Below are positions 1 through 7,796 of a stretch of DNA of 32,199 nt, in pieces. The notes under the pieces are model-generated. The model had not been told where the DNA came from, did not search any database, and saw only the letters and a program-made list of their open reading frames with translations. The position numbers and the translations under genes are program-made. Position 1 is the first letter of the stretch, and each line of letters starts with the position of its first letter. Origin of the DNA: an uncultured Clostridium sp. (lineage in GTDB: Bacteria; Bacillota; Clostridia; Lachnospirales; Lachnospiraceae); the NCBI GenBank assembly GCA_900540335.1, contig UQFC01000027.1:1-32199 (forward strand), read 5' to 3'.

Positions 1-137
1 TTATTCATAAGGATTTCTATCGCCAACTTTGCATAATGTGTAGCTTTTCATAACCTACAGCTTCCTTCAGATTCCACCTCACGATGGACACCCTTGCTGT
101 TCGGCTATACACTTCCTCGTTGCCTAGGCGTGTTCGG
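1..137 (-). mobile_element. Fragment of a second group IIC intron (domain I)
   Basis: Read on the minus strand, positions 96-58 match, from memory, a very conserved stretch of group IIC intron domain I (the Oceanobacillus iheyensis type: CAAGGGTGTCC, then TGGAATCTGAAGGAAGC). The segment just before it (about 137-97) also resembles domain I (CCGAAC, then a TAGCC run). The normal 5' start of such an intron is missing, because this piece directly follows the domain V/VI end of the neighbouring intron. It is therefore a partial copy that runs off the left edge of the window. The assignment rests on remembered sequence similarity, not on a covariance search. Confidence 0.55.
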
Positions 138-188
138 GTAGGGTCAAGCGATGGCGCGGTAGTTTCCGTTTCCATCTCCTGCCACCTC

Positions 189-222
189 AAACCGTGCATG
201 AGGTTCTCCCTCACACGGCTTT
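189..222 (-). ncRNA. Group II intron domain V
   Basis: On the minus strand the 34-nt hairpin begins AAAGCCGTGTGAGG, has a GAGA tetraloop and closes ACCTCATGCACGGTTT. This is the typical size and shape of the catalytic domain V. The AGC catalytic triad lies near the 5' base of the stem and a two-nucleotide bulge on the 3' side. It lies just downstream of the reverse transcriptase stop codon, as expected. Confidence 0.85.
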
Positions 223-246
223 CCGATAATCTTCTTCCCACAGCAT

Positions 247-1551
247 TCAAAAGACTGTCACATATCTTTTCTTATTTGGATAATAAAAGTACTCTATTCC
301 ACTGGTTGCATACCACTTTCGAAATCCATACAGCACATGCTCTCTATATTTCTTCTGTTTTCGCCTGTAATACACCCGTCTCCATAGCTTCATCCACACG
401 TATTCATCAAGCTGTTTAAACCGTTTTGTTGAGTTACCATGCTGAAAGTAATTTCTCCATCCTCTTATGAGCGGATTTAATTTCTCCACTTTTTGCTCCA
501 AACCCTCATAGGATGATTTTCTGCAAGTAATTACTCTGATTGCATCCTTTACCTTTTTCATCGCTTTTTTACTAGGCATCATATAAGGCAACTTCCGTCC
601 ACTTTTGGTTTTACCAAACTTCTGGTAACGGAATCCAAGAAAATCAAAGCTCTCTTTATTCATATTTACAATCTTTGTTTTCTGCGGATTCAACGTCAGT
701 TTCAACGTAGTCATTATTCTTTTCAGATGCTCAAATGCTAATTCTGCATTCTTTCTTGTTCTGCACACAATCACTGCATCATCTGCATATCTGACTATGA
801 TGCCCAGTTCCTTATGATTTTCCCAGTAGGAGTCCAATACATGAAGATAGATATTTGCTAACAACGGACTAATGACTCCTCCTTGCGGCGAGCCTTTTTC
901 CGTTGAATAATATTTCCCATTTTCAATGACTCCTGCTTGTAACCACTGTCTGCATAACTTAATGACTCTTCTATCACTGATGCGACGATTTAATAGTCCC
1001 AGTAGTATTTCATGATTGATGTTGTCGAAGTATCCCTGTATGTCTGCATCTACTGCATACCAGTTTTTATACAATTCTTTTTTCACTTTTTCTGTAGCCT
1101 GCTTTGCATCTCTTTTGGGGCGAAATCCATAAGAACTATCTAGAAAGTTTGCTTCAAAGATGGGTTCTATCACTATCTTACAGGCTTGTTGCACAATCCT
1201 GTCTCTAATAGTCGGTATTCCCAACGGTCTTTGCTTCCCATCCGGTTTTGGAATGTATACTCTTTTTGCCGGCTTAGGTCTGTATTTCTTATTCTGCAAA
1301 TCTTCTTGAATATCCAGCAAGTATTCTTCTACTCCGTATTCCTCAATCATTTCAAAGGTAACGCCGTCAATTCCAGCACTCCCCTTGTTTTCTCGTACTT
1401 CTTTCCATGCCCGCCACAAAATATCCAGGCGAAAGATACGGTCATACAACGCATGGAATCTGCGTTGCTTATCCTTTTTGGCTGCCAGGTATAGATTACG
1501 TTGAAGTTGTCGTGATTTTTCTATTGAGTGTTGTTGTCCAATATTTGGCAT
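247..1551 (-). CDS. ltrA: Group II intron reverse transcriptase/maturase
   Basis: The 434-residue protein copies intron RNA into DNA and helps the intron fold and splice. Visible motifs are KPDGKQRPLGIPTIRDR (102-118), the GSPQGG block (220-225), the catalytic YADD (255-258) and the maturase domain-X signature GWRNYF (364-369). The C-terminus ends soon after domain X with no HNH endonuclease domain. That suits class C proteins of about 420-430 residues, which rely on DNA structure, such as terminator hairpins, for targeting. It sits inside the intron, between domain I-type RNA and domain V. No frameshift or internal stop is seen. Confidence 0.95.
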   Translation of the reverse strand: MPNIGQQHSIEKSRQLQRNLYLAAKKDKQRRFHALYDRIFRLDILWRAWKEVRENKGSAGIDGVTFEMIEEYGVEEYLLDIQEDLQNKKYRPKPAKRVYIPKPDGKQRPLGIPTIRDRIVQQACKIVIEPIFEANFLDSSYGFRPKRDAKQATEKVKKELYKNWYAVDADIQGYFDNINHEILLGLLNRRISDRRVIKLCRQWLQAGVIENGKYYSTEKGSPQGGVISPLLANIYLHVLDSYWENHKELGIIVRYADDAVIVCRTRKNAELAFEHLKRIMTTLKLTLNPQKTKIVNMNKESFDFLGFRYQKFGKTKSGRKLPYMMPSKKAMKKVKDAIRVITCRKSSYEGLEQKVEKLNPLIRGWRNYFQHGNSTKRFKQLDEYVWMKLWRRVYYRRKQKKYREHVLYGFRKWYATSGIEYFYYPNKKRYVTVF

Positions 1552-2105
1552 GCACTATCCCTTACCTTCCCGTTAATCTTGATTAAAGCAGAGCCCCTTT
1601 TCTCCCATTGTTTTTCTTACCAATAGTTCATAGATACTATGGGCTCCTCCGACTTCTCATACCACTTCCTAAGGAACTTCGCATGCGTGCTTATATCCTC
1701 AGTTACATACTTGTGGTTATATGATGATATGAGACCTCTTCTGTTCCGTTATCAACTTTCATAACATTCCGCTCCCTCTACACCGAAGGGTTCTTCAATG
1801 CTGCACTCCAGTATCTGTACATTTTCCATGGTCTTCGTCAGAAAGTCAGTGACTCGACTCCCTCTTGTCCCTTTACAGGGCTAACGTAACGATGCTACAG
1901 GATTCACTTTATGTTACGGACTGCTATTTTGCACCTGTTTCTCACAGGCATACCTTGCTTCAACACAATCGGTCACCCAAAAGCATTGGAGGCTTGCTAC
2001 AAGGCTCACTGGCGATTACCTTGACCAGACTTTCACTGGTAAGCTGATAACAGCTTGCAGAACACACGACTTTCACCCATTAGAGCGCGCCCATGGCGCG
2101 CAAAC
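1552..2105 (-). ncRNA. Group IIC intron 5' RNA (domains I-IV, before the ORF)
   Basis: This stretch of over 500 bases has no credible gene. It holds the 5' structured part of the intron: the GCGCGCC/GGCGCGC hairpin at the extreme 5' end (about 2081-2101), the GGTGAAAGTC element and several further short hairpins. The small open frames on the plus strand here lack ribosome sites and are incidental. Confidence 0.7.
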
Positions 2106-2135
2106 AAAAAGCGTGCCTCCATTCAGAGACACGCT
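2105..2135 (-). terminator. Intrinsic terminator and intron target
   Basis: The minus-strand hairpin GCGTGTCTC...GAGGCACGC (2111-2134, one mismatch, 6-nt loop) is followed by TTTTTGTTT. It ends transcription of the acidic membrane-protein gene that stops at 2144. The group IIC intron begins right at the end of its T-run. Confidence 0.85.
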
Positions 2136-2143
2136 GTCTTGTT

Positions 2144-2431
2144 TTATTTATCTGCGGGTTCTTCCTCTTCTTCGAAGAAATCATCATCAAAATCGTCGTC
2201 AAAGTCATCCTCAAAATCCTCCAGATAGTCCGGAGTGAAGAAGCGGTATACACCGTATGCGATAGCGGCCACTGCTGCTACTGCACCGATAATTGCCAGT
2301 ACCCAGAGAATGCAGGTTTTCTTTTTCTCTTCCTCTTCTTTTCTATGCAGGAACTCATTCAGCTTTGTGGAATTCATAATCTCTTCTACGCGGCTCAGTG
2401 CATCCTTGCCCATGGTATCGAATCTGTTCAT
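2144..2431 (-). CDS. Small membrane protein with acidic tail
   Basis: The 95-residue protein has a charged, Lys/Glu-rich N-terminal half (about 1-38), one hydrophobic segment (about 40-64, rich in Ala, Val and Ile) and a strikingly acidic C-terminus of repeated DDFDDDF and EEEEE stretches. The positive charges before the membrane segment suggest that the acidic tail is outside, though this is only a topology guess. I do not recognise a named family; similar small proteins occur in Lachnospiraceae. The start is preceded by GAAAGGACG at a normal distance. An extended -10 promoter lies upstream and a terminator directly downstream, so it is a single-gene transcript. Confidence 0.7.
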   Translation of the reverse strand: MNRFDTMGKDALSRVEEIMNSTKLNEFLHRKEEEEKKKTCILWVLAIIGAVAAVAAIAYGVYRFFTPDYLEDFEDDFDDDFDDDFFEEEEEPADK

Positions 2432-2478
2432 AGTTTCACGTCCTTTCTGTGATTGCGGCGCTTTCTGCCCTCGTGAAT

Positions 2479-2487
2479 ATTATAACA
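2479..2487 (-). promoter_or_regulatory. Extended -10 promoter
   Basis: The minus strand reads TGTTATAAT, a perfect -10 with the TGn extension, about 50 bases upstream of the acidic membrane-protein start. No good -35 box is present, which is normal for extended -10 promoters. Confidence 0.55.
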
Positions 2488-2559
2488 TCAATTTCCTCAT
2501 TTTACTATCCTATTTTATTCAATTTTCTCTTTTTTATAACCGGTTCCCGCAGGTTTTTC

Positions 2560-4923
2560 TCACACTTTCTGCAGTTTTGCAAAGGATGCAAACATTTTTT
2601 TCACGCCTGCCCGATCAAAATTAACAGTCACTTCGAAATCCTTCGGACCGTCCTGAATCTGCTGGACTGTGCCCTCTCCAAATTTGATATGCCTTACCCG
2701 ATCTCCCTCCTGATAATCAAGGGAAGAAGGTTTTTGTACTGTGAAGGCCTTCCCGAATCCCGGATTGCTTCCAGACGAAGACGTTCTTCCGCCAAAGCCG
2801 CTTCCGGAGCCGGTTCTGCTTCCAAAACCTCTTCCAAATCCGTTTCCGCCTTCCGCTGCCCTTCCTGCCGGCGGCTTGTCAAAATACGCGTTGGGACGAT
2901 CTCCAAACCGGCTGACTCCAAGCCTGGTCTGTGCCTGATTCCAGGGCAGACTGTCGTCTGCAAATTCATCTCTCGGAATCTTCCTTCCAAGACGCGGTTC
3001 CAGCCTTTCTTCCTTCAGCACATCCTTGGGAATTTCATCTACAAAACGGCTGAGACAGGAATATCTGGTTTCTCCATTCACCATGCGGAATCTGGAACCG
3101 GTCAGCACCAGGCGATCCATGGCCCGGGTAATTCCCACATAGCACAGACGCCGTTCCTCCTCCATCTCAGTCTCGTCATTGGCTGCAATAGACATCATGC
3201 TGGGAAACAGCCCATCCTCCATACCGGTCAGATACACCACAGGAAACTCCAGTCCCTTTGCGCTGTGAAGGGTCATCAGCGTTACTCTGCTCTGAGAATC
3301 GTCCATCCGATCCACATCTGACACCAGAGCAACCTCCTCCAGAAATTCACTCAGATCCGGGTTCTCACTGCCTACTGTGTAGCTGACCGCCTTGTTTATC
3401 AGCTCTTTAATATTTTCCAGGCGTGTTTCTACCTCTACCTCATCTTCATTCTCCAGTTCCTTTTGATACCCTGTATCCTCCAGAATTTCTTCTATCAGCT
3501 CCTTAATGCCGGCGCCCTGCTCCAGATGGCTTCGGAAGGCCGCAATCTGCCCTGTAAAAGCCAGAACCTTTCCTGCCGCCTTTCCAAGCCCTTCTATCTC
3601 TCCGGCTCTGGTACAGGCTGTATAGAAGCTTACATTCTGCATGGCTGCCCAAAGCGTGATCTTCCCAATGGAAACTCCTCCGATTCCGCGCTTTGGAACA
3701 TTGATAATTCTCTGTACTGCCAGATCATCCTGACCATTGGCAATGGTTTTTAAATAGGCCAGCACATCCTTAATCTCTTTTCTCTGATAGAAGTTCACAC
3801 CTCCTACCAACCGGTAGGGAAGATTGGCAGCTACACACTGCTCCTCTAAAAGACGGGACTGGGCATTGGTCCGGTAAAGAACTGCAAAATCCCGGTAATC
3901 CCTTCCGCTTTCCAGAATCTCTTTCGCAATCCCTGCTGCCTCCTCGCCTGCCTGCTCATACTGGCGCAGAATTACAGGTTCTCCCTCACCCCTGGCTGTC
4001 CAGAGGGTTTTCTCCTTCCGCCCCTGGTTGTTGCGGATCACGCCGTTTGCCGCATTCAGAATATTTCCTGTGGAACGGTAATTCTGTTCCAGCTTAATCA
4101 CCCTTGCTCCGGGAAAGGTGGACTCAAAATCCAGGATATTTCCGATGTTGGCTCCGCGGAACCTGTAAATCGACTGATCATCATCACCTACAACACAGAG
4201 ATTCCTGTATTTACCTGCCAGAAGGGAAACCAGCTGAAACTGGGCAGTGTTGGTATCCTGATACTCATCCACCATAATATACAGAAACCGCTCCTGATAA
4301 TACTCCAGCACGTCCGGGTTTGTCCGGAACAAATCCACCGTTTTGAAAATCAGATCATCAAAGTCAAGCGCATTGTTTTTTCTCAGCTCCTCCTGGTACA
4401 TGGCGTAAACCTCTGCGGTCTTCTTCTCTCTCCAGTCTCCCTCTGCATTCAGGCGGAATTCCTCCGGACCAATCAGCTCGTTTTTCGCATTGGAAATGGC
4501 AGACAGCATCGCCCGATCCCGAAACTGCTTCGGATCCAGCTCCATCTTTTTTAAAATCTGCTTCATCAGAGTTCTCTGATCGTCCGCATCATAAATGGTA
4601 AAGCTTCTGCTGTATCCCAGATTCTCAATAAATCTTCTGAGAATTTTCACACAGGAGGAATGAAAGGTGCTGACCCAGATACTGTCAGAGCCTTCCCCTA
4701 CCAGCCGGTCTACACGCTCCCGCATTTCTCCTGCTGCCTTGTTCGTAAAGGTAATTGCCATAATATTCCATGGATTTACCCTTTTTTCTTCAATTAAATA
4801 GGCAATCCTGTGAGTCAGAACCCTTGTTTTTCCCGATCCTGCCCCTGCCAGCACCAGAAGCGGCCCTTCTGTGCAGAGCACCGCCTCCTTCTGCATGGGA
4901 TTTAATGTATCATAAACTGCCAT
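2560..4923 (-). CDS. pcrA: ATP-dependent DNA helicase PcrA/UvrD
   Basis: This superfamily 1 3'-5' DNA helicase unwinds DNA in repair and rolling-circle replication and removes recombination proteins from DNA. It has 787 residues. Visible motifs are Walker A GAGSGKT (27-33), the Walker B region VDEYQDTN (218-225), GDDDQSIYRFRGA (246-258) and the late motif VTLMTLHSAKGLEFPVVYL. A Gly/Ser/Phe-rich linker precedes the PcrA-type C-terminal module (GDRVRHIKFGEGTV). I chose ATG at 4923, which has AAGGA six bases upstream. A longer in-frame TTG start at 4992 lies inside the ridA terminator and is not credible. Confidence 0.95.
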   Translation of the reverse strand: MAVYDTLNPMQKEAVLCTEGPLLVLAGAGSGKTRVLTHRIAYLIEEKRVNPWNIMAITFTNKAAGEMRERVDRLVGEGSDSIWVSTFHSSCVKILRRFIENLGYSRSFTIYDADDQRTLMKQILKKMELDPKQFRDRAMLSAISNAKNELIGPEEFRLNAEGDWREKKTAEVYAMYQEELRKNNALDFDDLIFKTVDLFRTNPDVLEYYQERFLYIMVDEYQDTNTAQFQLVSLLAGKYRNLCVVGDDDQSIYRFRGANIGNILDFESTFPGARVIKLEQNYRSTGNILNAANGVIRNNQGRKEKTLWTARGEGEPVILRQYEQAGEEAAGIAKEILESGRDYRDFAVLYRTNAQSRLLEEQCVAANLPYRLVGGVNFYQRKEIKDVLAYLKTIANGQDDLAVQRIINVPKRGIGGVSIGKITLWAAMQNVSFYTACTRAGEIEGLGKAAGKVLAFTGQIAAFRSHLEQGAGIKELIEEILEDTGYQKELENEDEVEVETRLENIKELINKAVSYTVGSENPDLSEFLEEVALVSDVDRMDDSQSRVTLMTLHSAKGLEFPVVYLTGMEDGLFPSMMSIAANDETEMEEERRLCYVGITRAMDRLVLTGSRFRMVNGETRYSCLSRFVDEIPKDVLKEERLEPRLGRKIPRDEFADDSLPWNQAQTRLGVSRFGDRPNAYFDKPPAGRAAEGGNGFGRGFGSRTGSGSGFGGRTSSSGSNPGFGKAFTVQKPSSLDYQEGDRVRHIKFGEGTVQQIQDGPKDFEVTVNFDRAGVKKMFASFAKLQKV

Positions 4924-4963
4924 GAAGTCCTTATCCTCATCTTTCTTCCTGATTCTTCTGGCT

Positions 4964-4992
4964 AGTATATCATAAAAAAAGAACCGGGGCAA
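4964..4992 (-). promoter_or_regulatory. Putative pcrA promoter overlapping the ridA terminator
   Basis: The minus strand carries TTGCCC (4992-4987), a 17-base spacer and TATACT (4969-4964), about 40 bases before the pcrA start. The -35 lies within the 3' arm of the terminator hairpin and the spacer includes the T-run. Confidence 0.45.
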
Positions 4993-5013
4993 ACCTTTTA
5001 GATTTGCCCCGGC
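4974..5013 (-). terminator. Intrinsic terminator after ridA
   Basis: The minus-strand hairpin has an 11-base stem (CCGGGGCAAA paired with TTTGCCCCGG, about 4984-5013) and is followed by TTCTTTTTTT. Confidence 0.92.
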
Positions 5014-5036
5014 CTTCGTCTCGGTCGTTTCAGAGC

Positions 5037-5417
5037 TTACTCTGCGTATGCAATTGCTTCGATTTCAACCAGGGCAGCCTTCGGCAGTGCAGCTACCTCA
5101 AATGCTGCTCTTGCCGGGCAGTCATTCTCGAAAAATGTAGCATAAACCTCGTTCATTGCGCCAAAATCAGAAATGTTTTTCAGCAGAACCGTAGTCTTTA
5201 CTACATTTGCCATGGTCAGTCCCTCGCTGGCCAGAATGTTCTGGATATTGGTCAGAGACTGTCTGGTCTGAGCTGCAATATCATCTCCTGCGAATTCTCC
5301 GGTTGCCGGGTCAATGGGAAGCTGTCCGGAAACAAAAACAAATTTGTCTGCGCGGATAGCCTGGGAATACGGTCCGATTGCTGCCGGTGCCTTGGTTGTT
5401 GCCAGTACTTTTTTCAT
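5037..5417 (-). CDS. ridA: RidA family enamine/imine deaminase
   Basis: The 126-residue protein is full length for the YjgF/YER057c/UK114 family. RidA hydrolyses reactive enamine and imine intermediates such as 2-aminoacrylate, protecting pyridoxal-phosphate enzymes. The substrate-binding Arg103 is in the CPARAAFEVAALPK block, and Glu118 is in VEIEAIA, matching Arg105 and Glu120 of the E. coli protein. AGGAGG lies at a good distance before the ATG. It has its own promoter and terminator, so it is monocistronic. The family normally forms a trimer in the cytoplasm. Confidence 0.95.
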   Translation of the reverse strand: MKKVLATTKAPAAIGPYSQAIRADKFVFVSGQLPIDPATGEFAGDDIAAQTRQSLTNIQNILASEGLTMANVVKTTVLLKNISDFGAMNEVYATFFENDCPARAAFEVAALPKAALVEIEAIAYAE

Positions 5418-5457
5418 GGTTCATAACCTCCTGTGAATTTTATCTTATTCTGCATCC

Positions 5458-5486
5458 ATTATAACGGTTTTTCCAGAAGAATTCAA
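5458..5486 (-). promoter_or_regulatory. Sigma-A type promoter of ridA
   Basis: The minus strand reads TTGAAT (5486-5481), a 17-base spacer and a perfect TATAAT (5463-5458), about 40 bases before the ridA ATG. Confidence 0.75.
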
Positions 5487-5528
5487 CAATATCTCAAATT
5501 TATTTTTCTCTCAAATTTTTTTTGAGAA

Positions 5529-5777
5529 TCAGGAAGCCTCCTGCGTTTCCGCTCTCTTTTCTCCCAGCATGTCCTTCAAATCGTCTAAGGACAGATTCTG
5601 AAGCTCCAGCAGTTCATTGATCTCCCGGAATTTTTCCATGAGAAGCTGGTTCTCCAGCTGCTTTTCCTTTTCCCGGAGAGTTTCCAGACAGTGTTCATAC
5701 TGCTCAATGGAAGCCTTCACTGTAAAAAGCTCCTCCTGATATTTTTCCATCGGTGTTTTTCTCGCCCGTCTCGCCAT
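5529..5777 (-). CDS. Small coiled-coil protein (DUF4315-like layout)
   Basis: The 82-residue protein has a basic N-terminus (MARRARKTP), a Glu/Lys/Gln-rich coiled coil (about 10-60) and a C-terminal LSLDDLKDML segment. This layout recalls DUF4315 proteins, which are also short coiled coils ending in a helix of this type, but I cannot confirm membership. The start at 5777 was chosen because AAAGGAGG lies about ten bases upstream. A longer frame would read through that site. It is divergent from the DUF1836 gene. Its function is unknown. Confidence 0.75.
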   Translation of the reverse strand: MARRARKTPMEKYQEELFTVKASIEQYEHCLETLREKEKQLENQLLMEKFREINELLELQNLSLDDLKDMLGEKRAETQEAS

Positions 5778-5803
5778 AGTATTCGTTCCTCCTTTACAAA
5801 AAC

Positions 5804-5834
5804 AGTATATGGAGAAACAGGAAAATTTATGCAA
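5804..5834 (-). promoter_or_regulatory. Weak candidate promoter of the coiled-coil gene
   Basis: The minus strand has TTGCAT (5834-5829) and TATACT (5809-5804), but the spacer is 19 bases, so this is only a weak candidate. Confidence 0.3.
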
Positions 5835-5851
5835 AGTATTTCCTCACCCTC

Positions 5852-5880
5852 TTGTCATCTGGTTTTCAATACTATATAAT
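5852..5880 (+). promoter_or_regulatory. Sigma-A type promoter of the DUF1836 gene
   Basis: The plus strand reads TTGTCA (5852-5857), exactly 17 bases, then perfect TATAAT (5875-5880). The ATG follows 18 bases after the -10, leaving a very short leader that still carries the GAGGTGA ribosome site. Confidence 0.85.
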
Positions 5881-5898
5881 AGGGTCAGAGGTGAGCAA

Positions 5899-6522
5899 AT
5901 GAAAACAAACAAGGAACGACTGAACGACATTCTGGATCGTCTGGGAACCATCTCCTATATCAAGCTGGAGAAAATTCCGGAGATCGATCTCTACATGGAT
6001 CAGGTGACCTCCTTTATGGAAGAGCATCTAAGAAAGGCGAAACGGAATCCGGAAGACAAGGCTCTGACAAAAACCATGATCAACAACTATGCAAAGAACA
6101 ACCTGCTTCCGCCCCCTGTAAAGAAAAAATACAGCAAAGAACATATGATTCTCCTGCTGTTTATCTACTATTACAAGAACCTGCTGTCTTTCCACGATAT
6201 TGAACAGCTTTTCCGGCCCATTACCGGACAGCACTTTAACAGCAGCTCTGAGCCTTCCCTGAGCCGGATTTATGAGGAGGTATTCTCCTTAGAGGATCAG
6301 CAGATGGAACGGTTAAAAGCAGATATCCGGGCAAAGTTTCAGGCAGCGGAAGAAACCTTTTCCGATTTTCCGGTGGAGGATCAGGAATATTTACAGCTGT
6401 TTGCCTTTATCAGCGAGCTGTCCTTTGATGTGTATTTGAAAAAACAGATGGTAGAAATGATGATCGATCAGCTTCGCGAGGAATCAGATGCTGATTCTCC
6501 GGACACAAGAAAAAAGCGCTGA
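5899..6522 (+). CDS. DUF1836 domain protein
   Basis: The 207-residue protein resembles the DUF1836 family of Firmicutes, whose N-terminal half looks like a MerR-type helix-turn-helix. Here a segment near 60-85 (TKTMINNYAKNNLLPPPVKKKYS) fits the turn and wing. The hydrophobic helices that follow (MILLLFIYYYKNLLS) are typical of the family. A role as a DNA-binding regulator is inferred. The start at 5899 follows GAGGTGAGCAA. The upstream in-frame ATG at 5809 lies before the promoter and is rejected. The gene is one of only two plus-strand genes in the window, and its stop codon lies inside a bidirectional terminator. Confidence 0.85.
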   Translation: MKTNKERLNDILDRLGTISYIKLEKIPEIDLYMDQVTSFMEEHLRKAKRNPEDKALTKTMINNYAKNNLLPPPVKKKYSKEHMILLLFIYYYKNLLSFHDIEQLFRPITGQHFNSSSEPSLSRIYEEVFSLEDQQMERLKADIRAKFQAAEETFSDFPVEDQEYLQLFAFISELSFDVYLKKQMVEMMIDQLREESDADSPDTRKKR

Positions 6523-6538
6523 AATCAGCGCTTTTTCT
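6511..6538. terminator. Bidirectional intrinsic terminator
   Basis: A perfect 12-base stem (AAAAAGCGCTGA, 6511-6522, with TCAGCGCTTTTT, 6525-6536) serves the DUF1836 gene on plus and the YerC gene on minus. The DUF1836 stop codon is inside the left arm. Confidence 0.92.
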
Positions 6539-6575
6539 TATGCTCTCTTTATAATGCTTCAAGACAGGGCATCCT

Positions 6576-6881
6576 TTATTCTTCCCCGTCCTTTTCCTCC
6601 GACAGTCTGGCAAATACCATATCATAGCCGTCATTGCCATAATTCAAAGAGCGATTGACCCGGCTGATGGTTGCTGTGGACGCACCGGTTTTCTCTGCAA
6701 TTTCCAGATAAGTTTTTTTCTCCCGAAGCATTTTGGCTACCTCGTAACGCTGTGACAGAGATAAAAGCTCATTAACCGTACACACGTCCTCAAAAAAGAT
6801 GTAGCATTCTTCCGGGTTTTTCAGTGTCAGAATTGCCTGAAACAAATGATCCACTGCTTCTGTTTTTATTTTCTTATTCAT
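6576..6881 (-). CDS. YerC/YecD family TrpR-related protein
   Basis: The 101-residue protein belongs to the YerC/YecD branch of the Trp-repressor-like superfamily. It is all helical, with a helix-turn-helix at about 57-80 (TYLEIAEKTGASTATISRVNRSL). Unlike true TrpR there is no evidence that it binds tryptophan, and the regulated genes are unknown. In Bacillus subtilis the relative yerC lies near pcrA, and here too pcrA is a few genes away. It is separated from the DUF1836 gene by a shared terminator. Confidence 0.9.
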   Translation of the reverse strand: MNKKIKTEAVDHLFQAILTLKNPEECYIFFEDVCTVNELLSLSQRYEVAKMLREKKTYLEIAEKTGASTATISRVNRSLNYGNDGYDMVFARLSEEKDGEE

Positions 6882-6968
6882 AGACCGGGGTTCCCTTCTT
6901 TCCTTTCATGATTGACCTTATCGTCTTCTTTCATAGTTTAGCACAGTAAAATTTTAAAGTCCATAGTT

Positions 6969-7778
6969 TTAAAGCAAAAACTTTTCAACTACATTGGCAA
7001 CACCGTCATCATTGTTGGAAAGAGTTACATAATCTGCCGCTTTTCTCACAGGAAGCACGGCATTTTCCATCGCAACACCAAGACCTGCATACTGAATCAT
7101 GGAAATATCATTATACCCGTCTCCGCAGGCGATCATTTCCTCCCGTTCAATCCCGAGCACCCGCAAAAGCTGGGAAAGGCTCTGGGCCTTGTCAATGCCC
7201 TTTGGAAGAATCTCCAGGAAAAACGGTTCTGACCGGTACACACTGAAATCACGTCCCAGCGCCGCCTTTACCCTGGCTTCTGTCAGGGCCAGGTAATCGC
7301 CGTCATCACACATCAAAAACTTCGGCACAGAGAAATCCACATAATCAGCCATCTCATCCACCTGGCGCACCCGAAGATGATTAATCCCTGCCTCAATCTT
7401 CACATAGGGACATTCTTCATTGTTGGTAATAATCAGACCATCCTGATAGGTCAGAATGCTGCTTACCCGTTCCTCCTGAGCCAGGCCGATGATTTTTTTG
7501 TTGGCCTCTGCCGGAAGCTTTTTTTGAAAAAGCACCTCTCCTGTCCGGCAGTCCATAATAATACCGCCGTTAAAGGACAGAATACAGCCGCCGTATTTTC
7601 CCAGCTCCAGCTCCTCTGCCAGAGGAACCACGCCGTAAGTAGGCCGGCCGGATGCAAGCACAACCTTCTTTCCCCGCTTCTGGGCCTCCATCAAAGCATG
7701 GCGCGTCTTCTCTGTAATCACCTTGTCTCTATTGGTCAGAGTACCATCCAGATCCAGCACTATCATTTTGTAATTCAT
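6969..7778 (-). CDS. Cof-type HAD-IIB phosphatase
   Basis: The 269-residue protein is a haloacid dehalogenase hydrolase of the Cof/YbiV type, which removes phosphate from sugar phosphates or cofactor phosphates. Motif I is DLDGTLT with Asp9 as nucleophile and Asp11 as acid/base. Motif IV is GDGYNDISMI (219-228). The large type IIB cap lies between them. The start at 7778 was chosen because GGGGGAAG lies just upstream, and an earlier ATG would translate through that site. It begins 19 bases after the transaldolase-like gene ends, so the two are co-transcribed. Its substrate cannot be read from sequence. Confidence 0.92.
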   Translation of the reverse strand: MNYKMIVLDLDGTLTNRDKVITEKTRHALMEAQKRGKKVVLASGRPTYGVVPLAEELELGKYGGCILSFNGGIIMDCRTGEVLFQKKLPAEANKKIIGLAQEERVSSILTYQDGLIITNNEECPYVKIEAGINHLRVRQVDEMADYVDFSVPKFLMCDDGDYLALTEARVKAALGRDFSVYRSEPFFLEILPKGIDKAQSLSQLLRVLGIEREEMIACGDGYNDISMIQYAGLGVAMENAVLPVRKAADYVTLSNNDDGVANVVEKFLL

Positions 7779-7796
7779 ATCTTCCCCCTGCATTTC

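Larger units (their letters stand above)
138..2105 (-). mobile_element. Group IIC intron with encoded reverse transcriptase
   Basis: The minus strand starts at about 2105 with GTTTGCGCGCC and a CATGGG...GGGTGAAAGTC layout like the 5' end of bacterial class C introns. It lies directly after the T-run of an intrinsic terminator, which is the known target preference of class C introns. About 550 nt of structured RNA precede the reverse transcriptase gene. A 34-nt domain V follows the gene, and a domain VI-like hairpin follows that, ending near CCCTAC at 138. Both ends are estimates: the 5' end is set by the terminator T-run, and the 3' end by where the second intron fragment begins. The open reading frame is intact, so the element could be active. 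Confidence 0.8.

Noticed and set aside
247..1551. The reverse transcriptase as the missing DGR enzyme for the 22.7 kb variable-like gene
   Set aside because: It has a maturase domain X, lies between intron domain I and domain V, and is a standard class C group II protein, not a DGR enzyme.
2449..3321. Long plus-strand frame opposite pcrA (290 codons)
   Set aside because: Its protein is low-complexity and Ser/Arg/Pro-rich, the frame lies opposite a clear helicase gene, and there is no ribosome site.
4924..4992. A longer PcrA start at TTG 4992
   Set aside because: It lies inside the ridA terminator and promoter region. The ATG at 4923 has a ribosome site and matches the family N-terminus.
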